Shown here: positions 1 through 8,476 of the stretch, in pieces | How the letters are laid out: every line of letters starts with the position of its first letter | Position numbering within the stretch: position 1 is the stretch's first letter | Assembly (NCBI RefSeq): GCF_003626695.1 | Contig: NZ_RBAH01000029.1 | Span: 1 to 64,000 of the forward strand | Length of the DNA stretch: 64,000 bases | Direction of reading: 5' to 3' | Source of the DNA: Paenibacillus ginsengarvi | GTDB taxonomy: Bacteria; Bacillota; Bacilli; Paenibacillales; NBRC-103111 | Notes under the pieces: model-generated | Told to the model about the DNA's origin: nothing | The model's input: only the letters and a program-made list of their open reading frames with translations | Database searches by the model: none | Made by a program: the position numbers and the translations under genes

Positions 1-125
1 TTACGGGCAGGTTGCCTACGTGTTACTCACCCGTCCGCCGCTAACCCCGAAGGATTCGCTCGACTTGCATGTATTAGGCACGCCGCCAGCGTTCGTCCTG
101 AGCCAGGATCAAACTCTCCAAAAAG
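1..125 (-). rRNA. 16S ribosomal RNA, 5' end (partial)
   Basis: On the minus strand the universal start of bacterial 16S rRNA can be read: GAGAGTTTGATCCTGGCTCA, then the GGACGAACGCTGGCGGCG block and the ACACGTAGGCAACCTGCC segment of helix 6 to V1. The gene runs off the left edge, so only about the first 125 nt are present. The mature 5' end is placed near base 125 by analogy with Bacillus. The stretch with AATACATGCAAGTCGAGCG and TTCGGGGTTAGCGGCGGACG is typical of Bacillota and compatible with Paenibacillus. Confidence 0.97.
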
Positions 126-284
126 GTGAAACCTTATTAGATGAGCCGATAGCTCATTACTTGACTAGCTTGTTGTGGTCTCTTGCGAGACCTTCACTTG
201 CACGCTCGTTGTTCAGTTTTCAAGGAGCAAATCTAGTGTCGCTCTCTACCGTTGTTTTAACTGGTTTTAAGCGGCGACCTCTTT
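126..284 (-). other. rRNA operon leader (processing region)
   Basis: Between the promoters and the 16S 5' end the minus strand carries a leader with CCTTGAAAACTGAACAAC, a sequence also common in Bacillota rRNA spacers and leaders and thought to act in antitermination and processing. A stem GGTCTCGCAAGAGACC and a second AU-rich hairpin (GAGCTATCGGCTC) follow. No protein gene is supported here; the short frames crossing it are chance. Confidence 0.75.
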
Positions 285-314
285 AATATACCACATCCGC
301 AATCTTCAATGCAA
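285..314 (-). promoter_or_regulatory. rrn promoter P1 (proximal)
   Basis: Minus strand: -35 TTGCAT (314-309), 18-nt spacer, -10 TATATT (290-285). The -10 is followed at a short distance by TCGCCGCTTAAAAC. Position and composition fit a sigma-A rRNA promoter. Confidence 0.75.
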
Positions 315-373
315 GCTTTTTTTTCGTAAACTTTTGAAGTGTTGATGCGATGCCGTTTTAAGCGGCGAAAATA

Positions 374-402
374 ACTATAACAAATTAATCCGATCGATGC
401 AA
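374..402 (-). promoter_or_regulatory. rrn promoter P2 (distal)
   Basis: Minus strand: -35 TTGCAT (402-397), 17-nt spacer, -10 TATAGT (379-374), followed again by TCGCCGCTTAAAAC, the same 14-mer as downstream of P1. The two promoters look like a duplicated unit about 90 bp apart. Confidence 0.7.
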
Positions 403-524
403 GTCTTACCGAAATAATCGCTGTCGTTTGCTGAATATTGCGATATGCACAAACCATTTTATCCCATATACTATTTACATATGGATTTTAGATCTATTTC
501 CCGACGTATGAAAAGAGGCTCCCG

Positions 525-1121
525 ATGAACAAATCCGTCCTGATAACCGCATCGTCCGTAGTCGTCCTTTGTTTGCTGCTCGCAGTCATTTATATCGTGA
601 AAGATCGGCAAATAATGGTTCAAGCGACTTCTTCCCGCGAATGGGTCATTCCATACAATCATGTTCTGGAACTGGAGAGCATTCCGGATGTCCTCGTTAT
701 CGAAGGCACCGTCACTTCCCGTACGTTGCCCCGCCATATTACGAGCAGCCGCACCCCTGTCGATTATAAGGTGATGGTTACGGAAGTCCAAGTCAACAGG
801 TGGTTGCGGAAGGACACTCGCAGCACCGACAAGCATACTCTCACCATTTTGGAGCCGACTTATCTTACAGATAACGGCGGGCTGTTCGCTCCCGGCCAAA
901 CCGAGTATCCGATCGGGGACTACCGAAAAGCCGAAGCCGGAAAAACCTATATATTCTACTTGGTGTGGGCAGAAAATCAACAAGCCTACTGGGTGGCCGC
1001 CTCCCATCAGGGAAAATTCAACGTCGACGGTACCGATCGGCGCGAAAAAGAACTGGAACATCGACTCGAAGCTTACCGGCTTCTCAAGCAAGAAGTGTTG
1101 GAACGGTATCAATACAAATAA
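525..1121 (+). CDS. Membrane-anchored protein of unknown function
   Basis: A 198-residue protein with one N-terminal hydrophobic segment (about residues 5-25, after MNKSVL) and a polar remainder expected outside the cell. There is no lipobox cysteine, so it is more likely an uncleaved anchor than a lipoprotein. The start is supported by AAAAGAGG eight bases before the ATG. The body has mixed beta-type composition (for example VLVIEGTVTSRTLP) and a charged C-terminus; no catalytic motif or family is recognised. It is transcribed divergently from the rRNA operon, whose promoters lie just upstream, and is followed by a terminator shared with the convergent permease gene. Confidence 0.75.
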   Translation: MNKSVLITASSVVVLCLLLAVIYIVKDRQIMVQATSSREWVIPYNHVLELESIPDVLVIEGTVTSRTLPRHITSSRTPVDYKVMVTEVQVNRWLRKDTRSTDKHTLTILEPTYLTDNGGLFAPGQTEYPIGDYRKAEAGKTYIFYLVWAENQQAYWVAASHQGKFNVDGTDRREKELEHRLEAYRLLKQEVLERYQYK

Positions 1122-1126
1122 GAACG

Positions 1127-1167
1127 AACCCCCGGACGACCGAATTCCATTCGATCTTCTGGGGGTT
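1127..1167. terminator. Bidirectional terminator
   Basis: AACCCCC (1127-1133) pairs with GGGGGTT (1161-1167), with an inner GACCGAATTCCATTCGATC arm. It sits between two convergent genes. Both flanks have only short T-runs, so strength is uncertain. Confidence 0.6.
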
Positions 1168-1178
1168 TCGTTATGCCC

Positions 1179-2555
1179 TTACTCTCCGCCGAGCAGAGCG
1201 TACCGGAGCACAATCAGTATGCTTATGATCCACATCAGCCAGTGAATCGGCGTTTTCTTCGAAGAAATCATATTGTGCAGCGCAGTTAATACCGTGTAAG
1301 AAACGATACCGAACGAAATGCCGTTAGCGATGCTGTTCGTAAACGGCATCATCACGATCGTCAGGAACGCCGGAAACGCTTCAAGGAAGTTGCTCCAGTC
1401 GATCTCCTTCACCTGGGCCATCATCAGCACGCCGACGATAATCAATGCCGGAGCCGTAGCGGCCGACGGAACGACGAGCGCGAGCGGAGCGATGAACAGC
1501 GCGAGCAGGAACAATACACCCGTCGTAACGGCTGTGAGGCCAGTGCGGCCGCCTTCCGCCACGCCGCTGGAGCTTTCGACGAATGCGGTGATCGTGCTTG
1601 TTCCGAGCAGGGCGCCGGTACTGACGCCCGCGGCGTCGACGAGCATCGCCTTGCCGATAATTTTTTCGCCTTTTTGCTTGTCCTTCAGCAGCCCGGCGCG
1701 ATTGGCCGTACCGACGAGCGTGCCGAACGTATCGAACAATTCGACGAACGTAAAGATCAGGATGATCTCGATAATCCCGACTCCGAACGCGCCGGCGAGG
1801 TCCATTTTACCGACAGCCAGATCGTCGAAGGAAGGCAGCCAGCTTGCGCCGGACAAGCCGCTGACGTTCGTGACGCCCATCGGAATCCCGATCAGGGTAC
1901 CCACCACGATACCGATGAGCAGCGCGCCTTTTACGCGAAGTACCATCAGTACGGCGATAATAAACAAAGTAATCAAGGCGAGAGCCGTGTCTTTATTGTG
2001 AATGAAATTGCCCAGAACGATATTGAATTGATTGGAATTCAGTATCGGCGTTTTGACAACGTCCGTTCCCGGATTGACGCTCACCATCATCAGATTGGAC
2101 AGCTTCGCGCCGATGATCGTAACGAACAGCCCGATCCCTACCGTAATGGCCACCTTCAAGTTGTTCGGAACCGCTGTGAGCAGCATTTGGCGCACTTTCG
2201 TCACGGTCAGAATGATGAAGATAATACCGGACAAAAAGACGGCGCCGAGGGCGATCTGCCAAGTAATCTGACCGTTCGAGGTCAGAACCACGGTCATAAA
2301 GTAAGCGTTAAGCCCCATACCTGGCGCAAGAGCAACCGGGATATTCGCGAAAAATCCCATAGCGAGCGTGACGAGTCCAGCGCCGACCGCCGTAGCGAAA
2401 AAGACGCCGTGATTCGGAATGCCTGCCCCGCCTTCTCCCAAAAATAACGTGTTGACGAACAAAATGTACGCCATCGTCATGAATGTGGTCAAACCGGCAA
2501 TAATCTCGGTTCGAACGGTAGTGCCGTTTTCTCTGAGCCTAAAAAGACGATCCAT
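1179..2555 (-). CDS. pbuG: Guanine/hypoxanthine permease, NCS2 (AzgA-like) family
   Basis: A 458-residue polytopic membrane protein with about 12-14 hydrophobic segments. The N-terminus RLRENGTTVRTEIIAGLTTF and the segment APGMGLNAYFMTVVL are hallmarks of the AzgA-like branch of NCS2 nucleobase transporters, which import hypoxanthine, guanine or adenine with a proton. Start: ATG with GGGAGG upstream. Control is visible: a purine riboswitch of guanine type plus an intrinsic terminator lie in the leader, so excess guanine should switch the gene off. GMP synthase (guaA) lies about 1.7 kb upstream on the same strand, as in B. subtilis, though an antiporter gene intervenes. Guanine is the likelier substrate; adenine specificity cannot be excluded by eye. 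Confidence 0.9.
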   Translation of the reverse strand: MDRLFRLRENGTTVRTEIIAGLTTFMTMAYILFVNTLFLGEGGAGIPNHGVFFATAVGAGLVTLAMGFFANIPVALAPGMGLNAYFMTVVLTSNGQITWQIALGAVFLSGIIFIILTVTKVRQMLLTAVPNNLKVAITVGIGLFVTIIGAKLSNLMMVSVNPGTDVVKTPILNSNQFNIVLGNFIHNKDTALALITLFIIAVLMVLRVKGALLIGIVVGTLIGIPMGVTNVSGLSGASWLPSFDDLAVGKMDLAGAFGVGIIEIILIFTFVELFDTFGTLVGTANRAGLLKDKQKGEKIIGKAMLVDAAGVSTGALLGTSTITAFVESSSGVAEGGRTGLTAVTTGVLFLLALFIAPLALVVPSAATAPALIIVGVLMMAQVKEIDWSNFLEAFPAFLTIVMMPFTNSIANGISFGIVSYTVLTALHNMISSKKTPIHWLMWIISILIVLRYALLGGE

Positions 2556-2644
2556 CCGTTTTCTGTGCCTCCCAAATAAAATAAACTTCTACTTGGAATA
2601 ACAAAAGCTCGGCGGGGAGTTTTCCGCATCCCTCGCGGAAAAAC

Positions 2645-2682
2645 AAAAAAACCCGACATGATCCGTGATCATCATCTAGGTT
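2645..2682 (-). terminator. Riboswitch expression-platform terminator
   Basis: Minus strand: a stem with AACC..GGGTT ends and inner ATGATC-ACG-GATCAT, followed by seven T residues. It lies between the purine aptamer and the permease start, as expected for a transcriptional OFF switch. A second GC-rich hairpin (GATGCG..CGCATC, about 2708-2741) lies between aptamer and terminator. Confidence 0.8.
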
Positions 2683-2753
2683 TCCACTCCCAGGGAATCG
2701 TTATACCGATGCGCCCTCCCGCGCGCAGGGCAGACGCATCGTTAAAGGTTCCC

Positions 2754-2825
2754 TTTTCGTAGATAGATCATTTACGGTGATCTCGTAGAGACTCTCAAGC
2801 CAATCCTTGAGATTATACGAAACAG
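2754..2825 (-). promoter_or_regulatory. Purine riboswitch aptamer (guanine type)
   Basis: On the minus strand: P1 TTTCGTA/TACGAAA; J1/2 TAATC; P2 CTCAAG/TTGAG with the GGATTGGC loop; J2/3 AGTCTCTACG; P3 AGATC..GATCT with the conserved loop ACCGTAAAT; J3/1 ATC before TACGAAA. These are the conserved cores of purine riboswitches. The J3/1 base that pairs with the ligand is C (ATC-TACG), which specifies guanine/hypoxanthine; adenine switches have U. Confidence 0.92.
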
Positions 2826-2910
2826 TATGTTGTTATTCACCCATATTCTAAAAGCATTTGTCGAGCGCTGTCAATATAAATCCGAACATTATTTTTAATT
2901 AACGAATCAT

Positions 2911-4077
2911 TCATTCGGAAGTATCCGTTTTCATTGCGCTTTCGTGCCCCTTCGGACGGGCGAACAGCGCCTTCATCATCGGAGGTGTGACCAAAGTCGT
3001 AATCAGGACAACGACGACCAGCACCGCGAACATATCCCGATTCAGCAGCCCCGCCTCCAGGCCGATCGCCGCGATGATCAGAGCGACTTCTCCGCGCGAA
3101 ACCATAGCTGCGCCGATACCGAGCGCAGACCGGTTCGGAAAGCCGGCCAAACGCGCGCCAATAGCGGAGCTGATCAGCTTCGAGGCGATGGCCAGGACGC
3201 TGAGCAGGGCGATCCACCCGATGTTTTTGCCGATACCGCCAAATTCGGCCGAAACGCCGATCGAAGTGAAAAAGACCGGTACGAACAGCGAGTAACTGAT
3301 CGTCTCCACCTTTTCGAAAACCTCGTGCCGGAACCGGGTCAAGCTGATCGCAAGTCCAGCGATATAGGCGCCGATAATGGCGGCCACGCCCGTATATTCC
3401 GCGAAATAAGCGTAAAAGAAACAGATAATGAGTGCAGCCGAGATGAGCGATTCGCTTACGCGCAGAGGCGCAAACTTGTTTAACAGCCACGGAACCGCCT
3501 TCCACGCCGCCAAAATCGCGATTACAAAAAAAGCGGCTTTTTTCAAAATAACAACGCCGAGGTTTACATCGCTGCCCGCAAAGCTCATCACAAACGCAAG
3601 CGCGACTACGACGAGAATATCGTCGATAACTGCCGCTCCTAGAATGGTCGCGCCTTCGCGCGTTTTGAGTTTGCCCATCTCCTTGAGCGCTTGTACGGAG
3701 ATGCTGACGCTCGTTGCGGACATGAGCAGTCCTAGGAAGATCGATTCGATCGTAGACATTCCCATCATATAACCCGCCAGGAAGCAGACGGAGAACGGCA
3801 CCACAATACCGGCGATTCCGACGAAAGCGGAAGCTTTGCCCGTTTGCTTTAACTGCTGCGTATCGGTTTCGAGCCCGGCGATAAACATGAGCAGGATGAC
3901 GCCGATCTGGCTAAGCTCCTGGAGCATCTCGGTATTGTTCACAAGGCCGAGCACGGTAGGTCCGAGCACGATGCCGATCAGCAGCTTGCCTAGCACGGCC
4001 GGCTGTCCCAGTTTGACACTCACATCCCCTGCAATCTTGGATGCAAGCAGGATAATAGCAATTTGTAAAATAAGCAT
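2911..4077 (-). CDS. Cation:proton antiporter, CPA2 family
   Basis: A membrane protein of 388 residues with about 12 hydrophobic segments, typical of the Na+(K+)/H+ exchanger core of the CPA2/Kef family. Family-like stretches are GKLLIGIVLGPTVLGLV and IGVILLMFIAGLETD near the N-terminus and AMVSRGEVALIIAAIGLEAG near the C-terminus. It is core only: there is no C-terminal RCK/TrkA-N domain, so nucleotide gating would need a separate partner. The ATG at 4077 is chosen because GAGGGGG precedes it and the first hydrophobic helix begins there; a longer in-frame start at 4161 lacks these and would overlap the guaA terminator. It probably exports Na+ or K+ for ion and pH homeostasis; the ion cannot be read from sequence. 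Confidence 0.88.
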   Translation of the reverse strand: MLILQIAIILLASKIAGDVSVKLGQPAVLGKLLIGIVLGPTVLGLVNNTEMLQELSQIGVILLMFIAGLETDTQQLKQTGKASAFVGIAGIVVPFSVCFLAGYMMGMSTIESIFLGLLMSATSVSISVQALKEMGKLKTREGATILGAAVIDDILVVVALAFVMSFAGSDVNLGVVILKKAAFFVIAILAAWKAVPWLLNKFAPLRVSESLISAALIICFFYAYFAEYTGVAAIIGAYIAGLAISLTRFRHEVFEKVETISYSLFVPVFFTSIGVSAEFGGIGKNIGWIALLSVLAIASKLISSAIGARLAGFPNRSALGIGAAMVSRGEVALIIAAIGLEAGLLNRDMFAVLVVVVLITTLVTPPMMKALFARPKGHESAMKTDTSE

Positions 4078-4159
4078 ACGAGTCCCCCTCTTCCGATACG
4101 TTAGAATTTGCAAAATCGGCCCGCGCCATGCCAGCCGGTTCCGGAGAAGCCGCGGACAC

Positions 4160-4220
4160 AAAAAGAGCCCGTCAAACCACAGCCGCTATGCGAACATAGC
4201 ATGGCCCTGGTGACAGGCTC
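4160..4220 (-). terminator. Strong intrinsic terminator after guaA
   Basis: Minus strand: a perfect 10-bp outer stem (GAGCCTGTCA / TGACGGGCTC, one G-U) encloses a second arm capped by GCTATG-TTCG-CATAGC, a UUCG tetraloop hairpin, followed by five T residues. It lies between guaA and the antiporter gene and should separate their transcription. Confidence 0.85.
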
Positions 4221-4296
4221 CTCCGATTTAAGCACGATTCAGTTTTCCTAGTTGTATACGGGGGAAATGACGTTTGGTTTCAAGCGGAAATTTATT

Positions 4297-5835
4297 TTAT
4301 TCCCACTCGATCGTCGCTGGCGGCTTGGATGTGATGTCGTACACCACACGGTTGACGTTCTCGACTTCGTTGACGATACGTACGGAGATTTTCTCCAGCA
4401 CATCCCACGGAATGCGCGCCCAGTCCGCGGTCATCCCATCGATCGAGGTTACGGCACGAATACCGACGGTGTGCGAATACGTCCGCCCGTCGCCCATGAC
4501 GCCGACGCTCTTCATATTCGGCAGAGCGGTGAAATATTGCCAAATTTCGCGTTTCAGGCCAGCCTTGGCGATCTCCTCATGCAAAATGGCATCGGATTCG
4601 CGCACGATGTGCAGCTTCTCCTCCGTCACCTCGCCGAGTACGCGAATGGCAAGTCCCGGCCCCGGGAACGGCTGACGCCATACGATTTCCTCCGGCAGCC
4701 CGCACTCCTCACCGACTTTACGCACTTCGTCCTTGAACAGCGCCTTCAGCGGCTCGACCAGCTTGAACTTGATGTCCTCCGGCAAACCGCCGACGTTATG
4801 GTGCGACTTGATCGTTTGGGCCGTAGCCGTTCCGCTTTCGACGATATCGGTATACAGCGTTCCTTGCGCGAGGAATTCGAAGTCGTCGAACTTGGCGGAC
4901 TCCTCCTGGAACACGTAAATGAATTCATTGCCGATAATTTTGCGCTTCTTCTCCGGATCGTCCACGCCCTTCAGCTTGGACATAAACCGTTCGCGGGCGT
5001 CGATCTTGACGACCTTCATGTCGAACTTGCCGACGAACGTTTCCATGACGCTGTCCGCTTCGCCTTTGCGGAGCAGGTTGTGGTCGATGAACATGCAGGT
5101 AAGCTGCGGTCCGATCGCCTTATGGATCAGAATCGCCACTACCGAGGAATCGACGCCTCCGCTGAGGGCGCACAGCACTTTGCGGTCGCCGACCTGCTCG
5201 CGGATTTCGCGGATCGTGTCTTCGATAAACGATTCCATTGTCCAGTCTCCGGTGCATCCGCAGACATTAAACAAGAAATTGCGAATCATTTCGTTGCCGT
5301 GAACGGAATGTCGCACTTCCGGATGGAATTGAACGGCAAAAAACTGCTTGTCCGGGTGGCTCATGGCCGCAACCGGCGCATGTTCCGTACTCGCGTCGAC
5401 GACAAAGCCGGCAGGCAGCTCGGATACGTGGTCGCCGTGGCTCATCCATACCGTCTGCTTCGCTTCAAGACCTTCGGTCAGCCGGCAGTTATCCTTGAAT
5501 TCAACATCCGACTTGCCGTATTCGCGCTTGCTCGATTTGTCGACCTTGCCATTCAATTGATACGCCATCAGCTGCATGCCGTAGCATATGCCCATGATCG
5601 GAAGACCAAGCTCATAAATCGCCGGATCGACCTTCGGCGAATTTTCTTCATACACGCTGGCGGGTCCGCCGGAGAAAACAATTCCTTTGGGCGCAAGCTC
5701 ACGGATTTTGTCCACCGATGTGTTAAAAGGCAACAGTTCGCTATACACGCCCAAATCCCGAATACGGCGTGCAATCAGCTGGTTGTACTGACCCCCGAAG
5801 TCCAATACGACAATCATTTCGTTCGGCTTGCTCAT
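4297..5835 (-). CDS. guaA: GMP synthase (glutamine-hydrolysing)
   Basis: Makes GMP from XMP, ATP and glutamine in the cytosol. The 512-residue length matches the single-chain bacterial enzyme. Residues 1-190 form a class I glutamine amidotransferase with nucleophile C84 in GICYGMQL and the H171/E173 pair in AVQFHPEV. The ATP pyrophosphatase domain follows with the P-loop-like SGGVDSS at 225-231, and the C-terminal dimerisation domain ends in DITSKPPATIEWE, the usual GuaA end. SD AAGGAGG precedes the ATG. It has its own promoter (TTGCCT-17-TATAAT) and a strong terminator, so it is monocistronic. The guanine-regulated permease and the upstream MoxR/DUF58/transglutaminase genes give the gene order known around guaA in B. 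subtilis. Confidence 0.98.
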   Translation of the reverse strand: MSKPNEMIVVLDFGGQYNQLIARRIRDLGVYSELLPFNTSVDKIRELAPKGIVFSGGPASVYEENSPKVDPAIYELGLPIMGICYGMQLMAYQLNGKVDKSSKREYGKSDVEFKDNCRLTEGLEAKQTVWMSHGDHVSELPAGFVVDASTEHAPVAAMSHPDKQFFAVQFHPEVRHSVHGNEMIRNFLFNVCGCTGDWTMESFIEDTIREIREQVGDRKVLCALSGGVDSSVVAILIHKAIGPQLTCMFIDHNLLRKGEADSVMETFVGKFDMKVVKIDARERFMSKLKGVDDPEKKRKIIGNEFIYVFQEESAKFDDFEFLAQGTLYTDIVESGTATAQTIKSHHNVGGLPEDIKFKLVEPLKALFKDEVRKVGEECGLPEEIVWRQPFPGPGLAIRVLGEVTEEKLHIVRESDAILHEEIAKAGLKREIWQYFTALPNMKSVGVMGDGRTYSHTVGIRAVTSIDGMTADWARIPWDVLEKISVRIVNEVENVNRVVYDITSKPPATIEWE

Positions 5836-5890
5836 AAAAGCCTCCTTGAAGCGTCTCGCTTCCGATTTTCATTCGTTTTCAATAGAGAAT

Positions 5891-5919
5891 ATTATATAAA
5901 ACGCGGAAACGCAAGGCAA
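5891..5919 (-). promoter_or_regulatory. guaA promoter
   Basis: Minus strand: -35 TTGCCT (5919-5914), 17-nt spacer, -10 TATAAT (5896-5891). Transcription should begin near 5884, giving a leader of about 50 nt. No riboswitch is seen in it. Confidence 0.8.
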
Positions 5920-5974
5920 GGAAAAAGGCTGAACGGCGTAGCGGGAGCGTTTTTGTAAAAATTGGATTGATGCG

Positions 5975-8350
5975 TTACAGTCTGCGCACCGTTTCTGCGC
6001 TCAGACCGTCGACAAACGTATCGCAGTCAAGCAAATGCATATAGCGGTAGCAGTCCGCAGCGCGGTCCCATACGTAGTAAGGCGTGCACAGCAGCTTGTC
6101 CGCTATGCGGGCAAAAGCTTCTTCCGGCGCAAGTAGCTCGGGCACCGGTACTTTCGGAGGAGCGGGCAGCTCTATCGCATCGATCAAACCGTAGGTGCCG
6201 GGCTCGAGCAGCAGATTGATTTTGCCGAACATACCGGGCTTACCTTCCTCTTCCGCTCTTCGGACGGATGCGACGAACATCCCGTTATGGCGGGTAAGCC
6301 GGTTCAGCAGCCATCTTCCCGAGTCGTCCGGCTTATTCCGCATCATCCAGGCCCGAACCGCGGCGAATGCCTGCTCCGCTTCCGTTTCGTCTACGGGAAG
6401 GCTATCCGGATGCTTCGCCTGCCAATCGACGCATAAAGAGCGGCTTTCCGTTCCTTCGATGAAACGACGGAGTCGTTCACCGGGCTTGGCCGGATCGGCG
6501 GCCAGAGGCACATCAGACTCTTGCCGTTCTAGTTCGGTCCAAACGAGGGGACGGTTCAGCGGCGGCTCGCCGAAATGGCGGGTCGATAGTTCATAAGGAA
6601 TCGTTTCCCCCTTGCAGAAGTCGACGAACGTTTCCTCGATGCCGTACATCCAGCGAACGGTGGCCCGATCTTCTTCGCCCCCATCCGATCGACCGGGCAC
6701 GGAAAAGCGGCAAAAAGACTCGTAAGCCGCACGGCGAATAGCGTCTTCCCCCGGAGCGGGATACCGGGTTCCTTCATCGATAACGCTATGCAGCGCCGAA
6801 GCCCCGATTGACGAATAACCGATAACCGTTCCATCCATCAGCATATCGACGCTGACAAGGTTCGGCGGATAGAGGCGAATCCCGTCTACGGCCGTTTCGC
6901 GGAACTGCGCGCTGATACGCTCGCCCGATTCGGAAGTACGTACGAATTGCAGCCGATTATTCCAAGCCCGGTAGTCGGTATGGGCATGGATCCAATTCAG
7001 AGCGGCCGCTTCCAGCTCGTCCGATGCAAGCCGAAGGCGCTCCGCTGCCGCGTCAAACCACTCCCCGCTGCGTACGATGATGTAAGAGCGGAGCTGTCCG
7101 CTGTATACGTTCACGCTGACGAGCACCTTGCCCGGCAGGTTGTTTTCCTCGTCCTTGTCTTCATTTGCGCCCGTTGCTGCCTCACCTGCCCCGGCGCCGC
7201 TGCGGCCCGCCGGATTCCACTCCAGCTCGAGTACGTATTCGGTTTCGTTCCTCTCGCCAAGCTGCTGCCGGATGAGCCAGCCACCGCGTTCATAATGCCC
7301 GCCCGCCAGGCCGAGCGCCTGCTCCCAATGCCGCCACTGGCCTCTGACATCGACCCAATTTTGACCCATATAGACATGCATCAGGTTCGGCAAATTGTCC
7401 AGTTCCGGCGGGACGGAGTCGAACCGGTTACGGGCCAGATCCGCATACTTCAGGGCTGTTAATTGCGTAAACTCCGGGGGCAGCGCGTCGATGGCCGTAT
7501 AGTTAACGACTAAAATTTCCAGCTTGGATAGAAGACCAATTTCGGCGGGAAGACGCTTCACGCCCACGTCGGCGTTATCGATAATCGGCTGGCCCGGCTC
7601 GCGCCTCCTATAGCAGCCGCAACTGATCTCCAGCATTTTCAGGTTTTTCAGCTTGCCGATAGCGGCCGGAATTTCGTCCAGATCGGCGGTATTTACGCGA
7701 AGATGCTCCAGATTCTCAAGGCCGAACAAGCTGCCCGGCAGCCGGGTCACCTCATCCTCGAAGATCGATAGTGTCGTGAGCGATCGGATCAGCCCGACCT
7801 CCTCGGGAATCCGATCGATGCCGTAGCCCTCGATATACAGCTTCTCCGCGTTATGCCGGATTGCATCCCGAATCATAGCGTCCAGCGAGCGATTGAATTC
7901 TCCAGTCAGAAACAAGCCGTCGATTTCCTCCGAAAGCCGCTTCGCCTCTTCCTCCTCGATATTTAGGCTCGCACTCTGTTCGTGAGCCACGTTCATCAAC
8001 CAATCGCGACCTTCCTCGTCCATGAAGGTCAAATCTTCCGGCAGTTGCGGATGCTGCCAGGCAAACAGACTGGGCGAGGCTGTCTTCAAAATGTCCGCCG
8101 CTTCCGGGCAGCAGCGGTACACATAAATCGTCCCTTCGCGGGTATAGGCGATCGCCGAAGTTCCGAGCAAGCTTTCGCAGCTGCGGGAGCGGATCAAGTA
8201 CGGTCTCAGCGCCTCGAAAACGTAGGCGCAGGTTTCGCTCAGCTCCCTATACTCCCGTTCGGCCAAAGCGAACGTTGCGGAATGCCGGACGGCATAATCG
8301 ACTAGCCGCCGGTACGCCTCTCCCTTCGGGTCGTTGTAAATCGCAATCAT
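5975..8350 (-). CDS. Leucine-rich-repeat protein of unknown function
   Basis: A protein of 791 residues. The start at 8350 has GGAGGGG just upstream and is preferred to a longer frame. Roughly residues 165-340 hold seven or so leucine-rich repeats of the bacterial LxxLP type (IPEEVGLIRSLTTLSIFED, LPGSLFGLENLEHLRVN, IPAAIGKLKNLKMLEIS, LPAEIGLLSKLEILVVN). The N-terminal ~160 residues and the ~450-residue C-terminal part match no family I recognise; the latter is acidic, with paired modules rich in Trp and Tyr and a low-complexity GAGAGEAATGANEDKDEE insert near its start. No signal peptide or membrane segment is visible, so it should be cytosolic. LRRs usually bind proteins. It sits between the transglutaminase operon and guaA, where B. 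subtilis has no such gene. Confidence 0.8.
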   Translation of the reverse strand: MIAIYNDPKGEAYRRLVDYAVRHSATFALAEREYRELSETCAYVFEALRPYLIRSRSCESLLGTSAIAYTREGTIYVYRCCPEAADILKTASPSLFAWQHPQLPEDLTFMDEEGRDWLMNVAHEQSASLNIEEEEAKRLSEEIDGLFLTGEFNRSLDAMIRDAIRHNAEKLYIEGYGIDRIPEEVGLIRSLTTLSIFEDEVTRLPGSLFGLENLEHLRVNTADLDEIPAAIGKLKNLKMLEISCGCYRRREPGQPIIDNADVGVKRLPAEIGLLSKLEILVVNYTAIDALPPEFTQLTALKYADLARNRFDSVPPELDNLPNLMHVYMGQNWVDVRGQWRHWEQALGLAGGHYERGGWLIRQQLGERNETEYVLELEWNPAGRSGAGAGEAATGANEDKDEENNLPGKVLVSVNVYSGQLRSYIIVRSGEWFDAAAERLRLASDELEAAALNWIHAHTDYRAWNNRLQFVRTSESGERISAQFRETAVDGIRLYPPNLVSVDMLMDGTVIGYSSIGASALHSVIDEGTRYPAPGEDAIRRAAYESFCRFSVPGRSDGGEEDRATVRWMYGIEETFVDFCKGETIPYELSTRHFGEPPLNRPLVWTELERQESDVPLAADPAKPGERLRRFIEGTESRSLCVDWQAKHPDSLPVDETEAEQAFAAVRAWMMRNKPDDSGRWLLNRLTRHNGMFVASVRRAEEEGKPGMFGKINLLLEPGTYGLIDAIELPAPPKVPVPELLAPEEAFARIADKLLCTPYYVWDRAADCYRYMHLLDCDTFVDGLSAETVRRL

Positions 8351-8414
8351 GAAGCTTCCCCTCCTAAACATGTAGACGGAACAAGTTCCGATTGGTTTCG
8401 GCGGAATTAACAGC

Positions 8415-8445
8415 AAAAAACCGGACATGCCTCCATGTTCCGGTT
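8415..8445 (-). terminator. Terminator of the transglutaminase operon
   Basis: Minus strand: AACCGGAACATG - GAGG - CATGTCCGGTT hairpin followed by TTTTTTG. It lies just after the transglutaminase gene and before the LRR gene. Confidence 0.85.
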
Positions 8446-8476
8446 TAACGCGCTTAACGCTATATGTAGTTAAACT

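Noticed and set aside
20..286. Plus-strand frame across the 16S rRNA end
   Set aside because: It overlaps rRNA and its promoters; no SD.
4252..5958. A 568-codon plus-strand open frame opposite guaA
   Set aside because: It lies antisense to a clear guaA gene, has no SD or family motif, and is Arg/His/Leu-rich as expected for the complement of a GC-rich gene.
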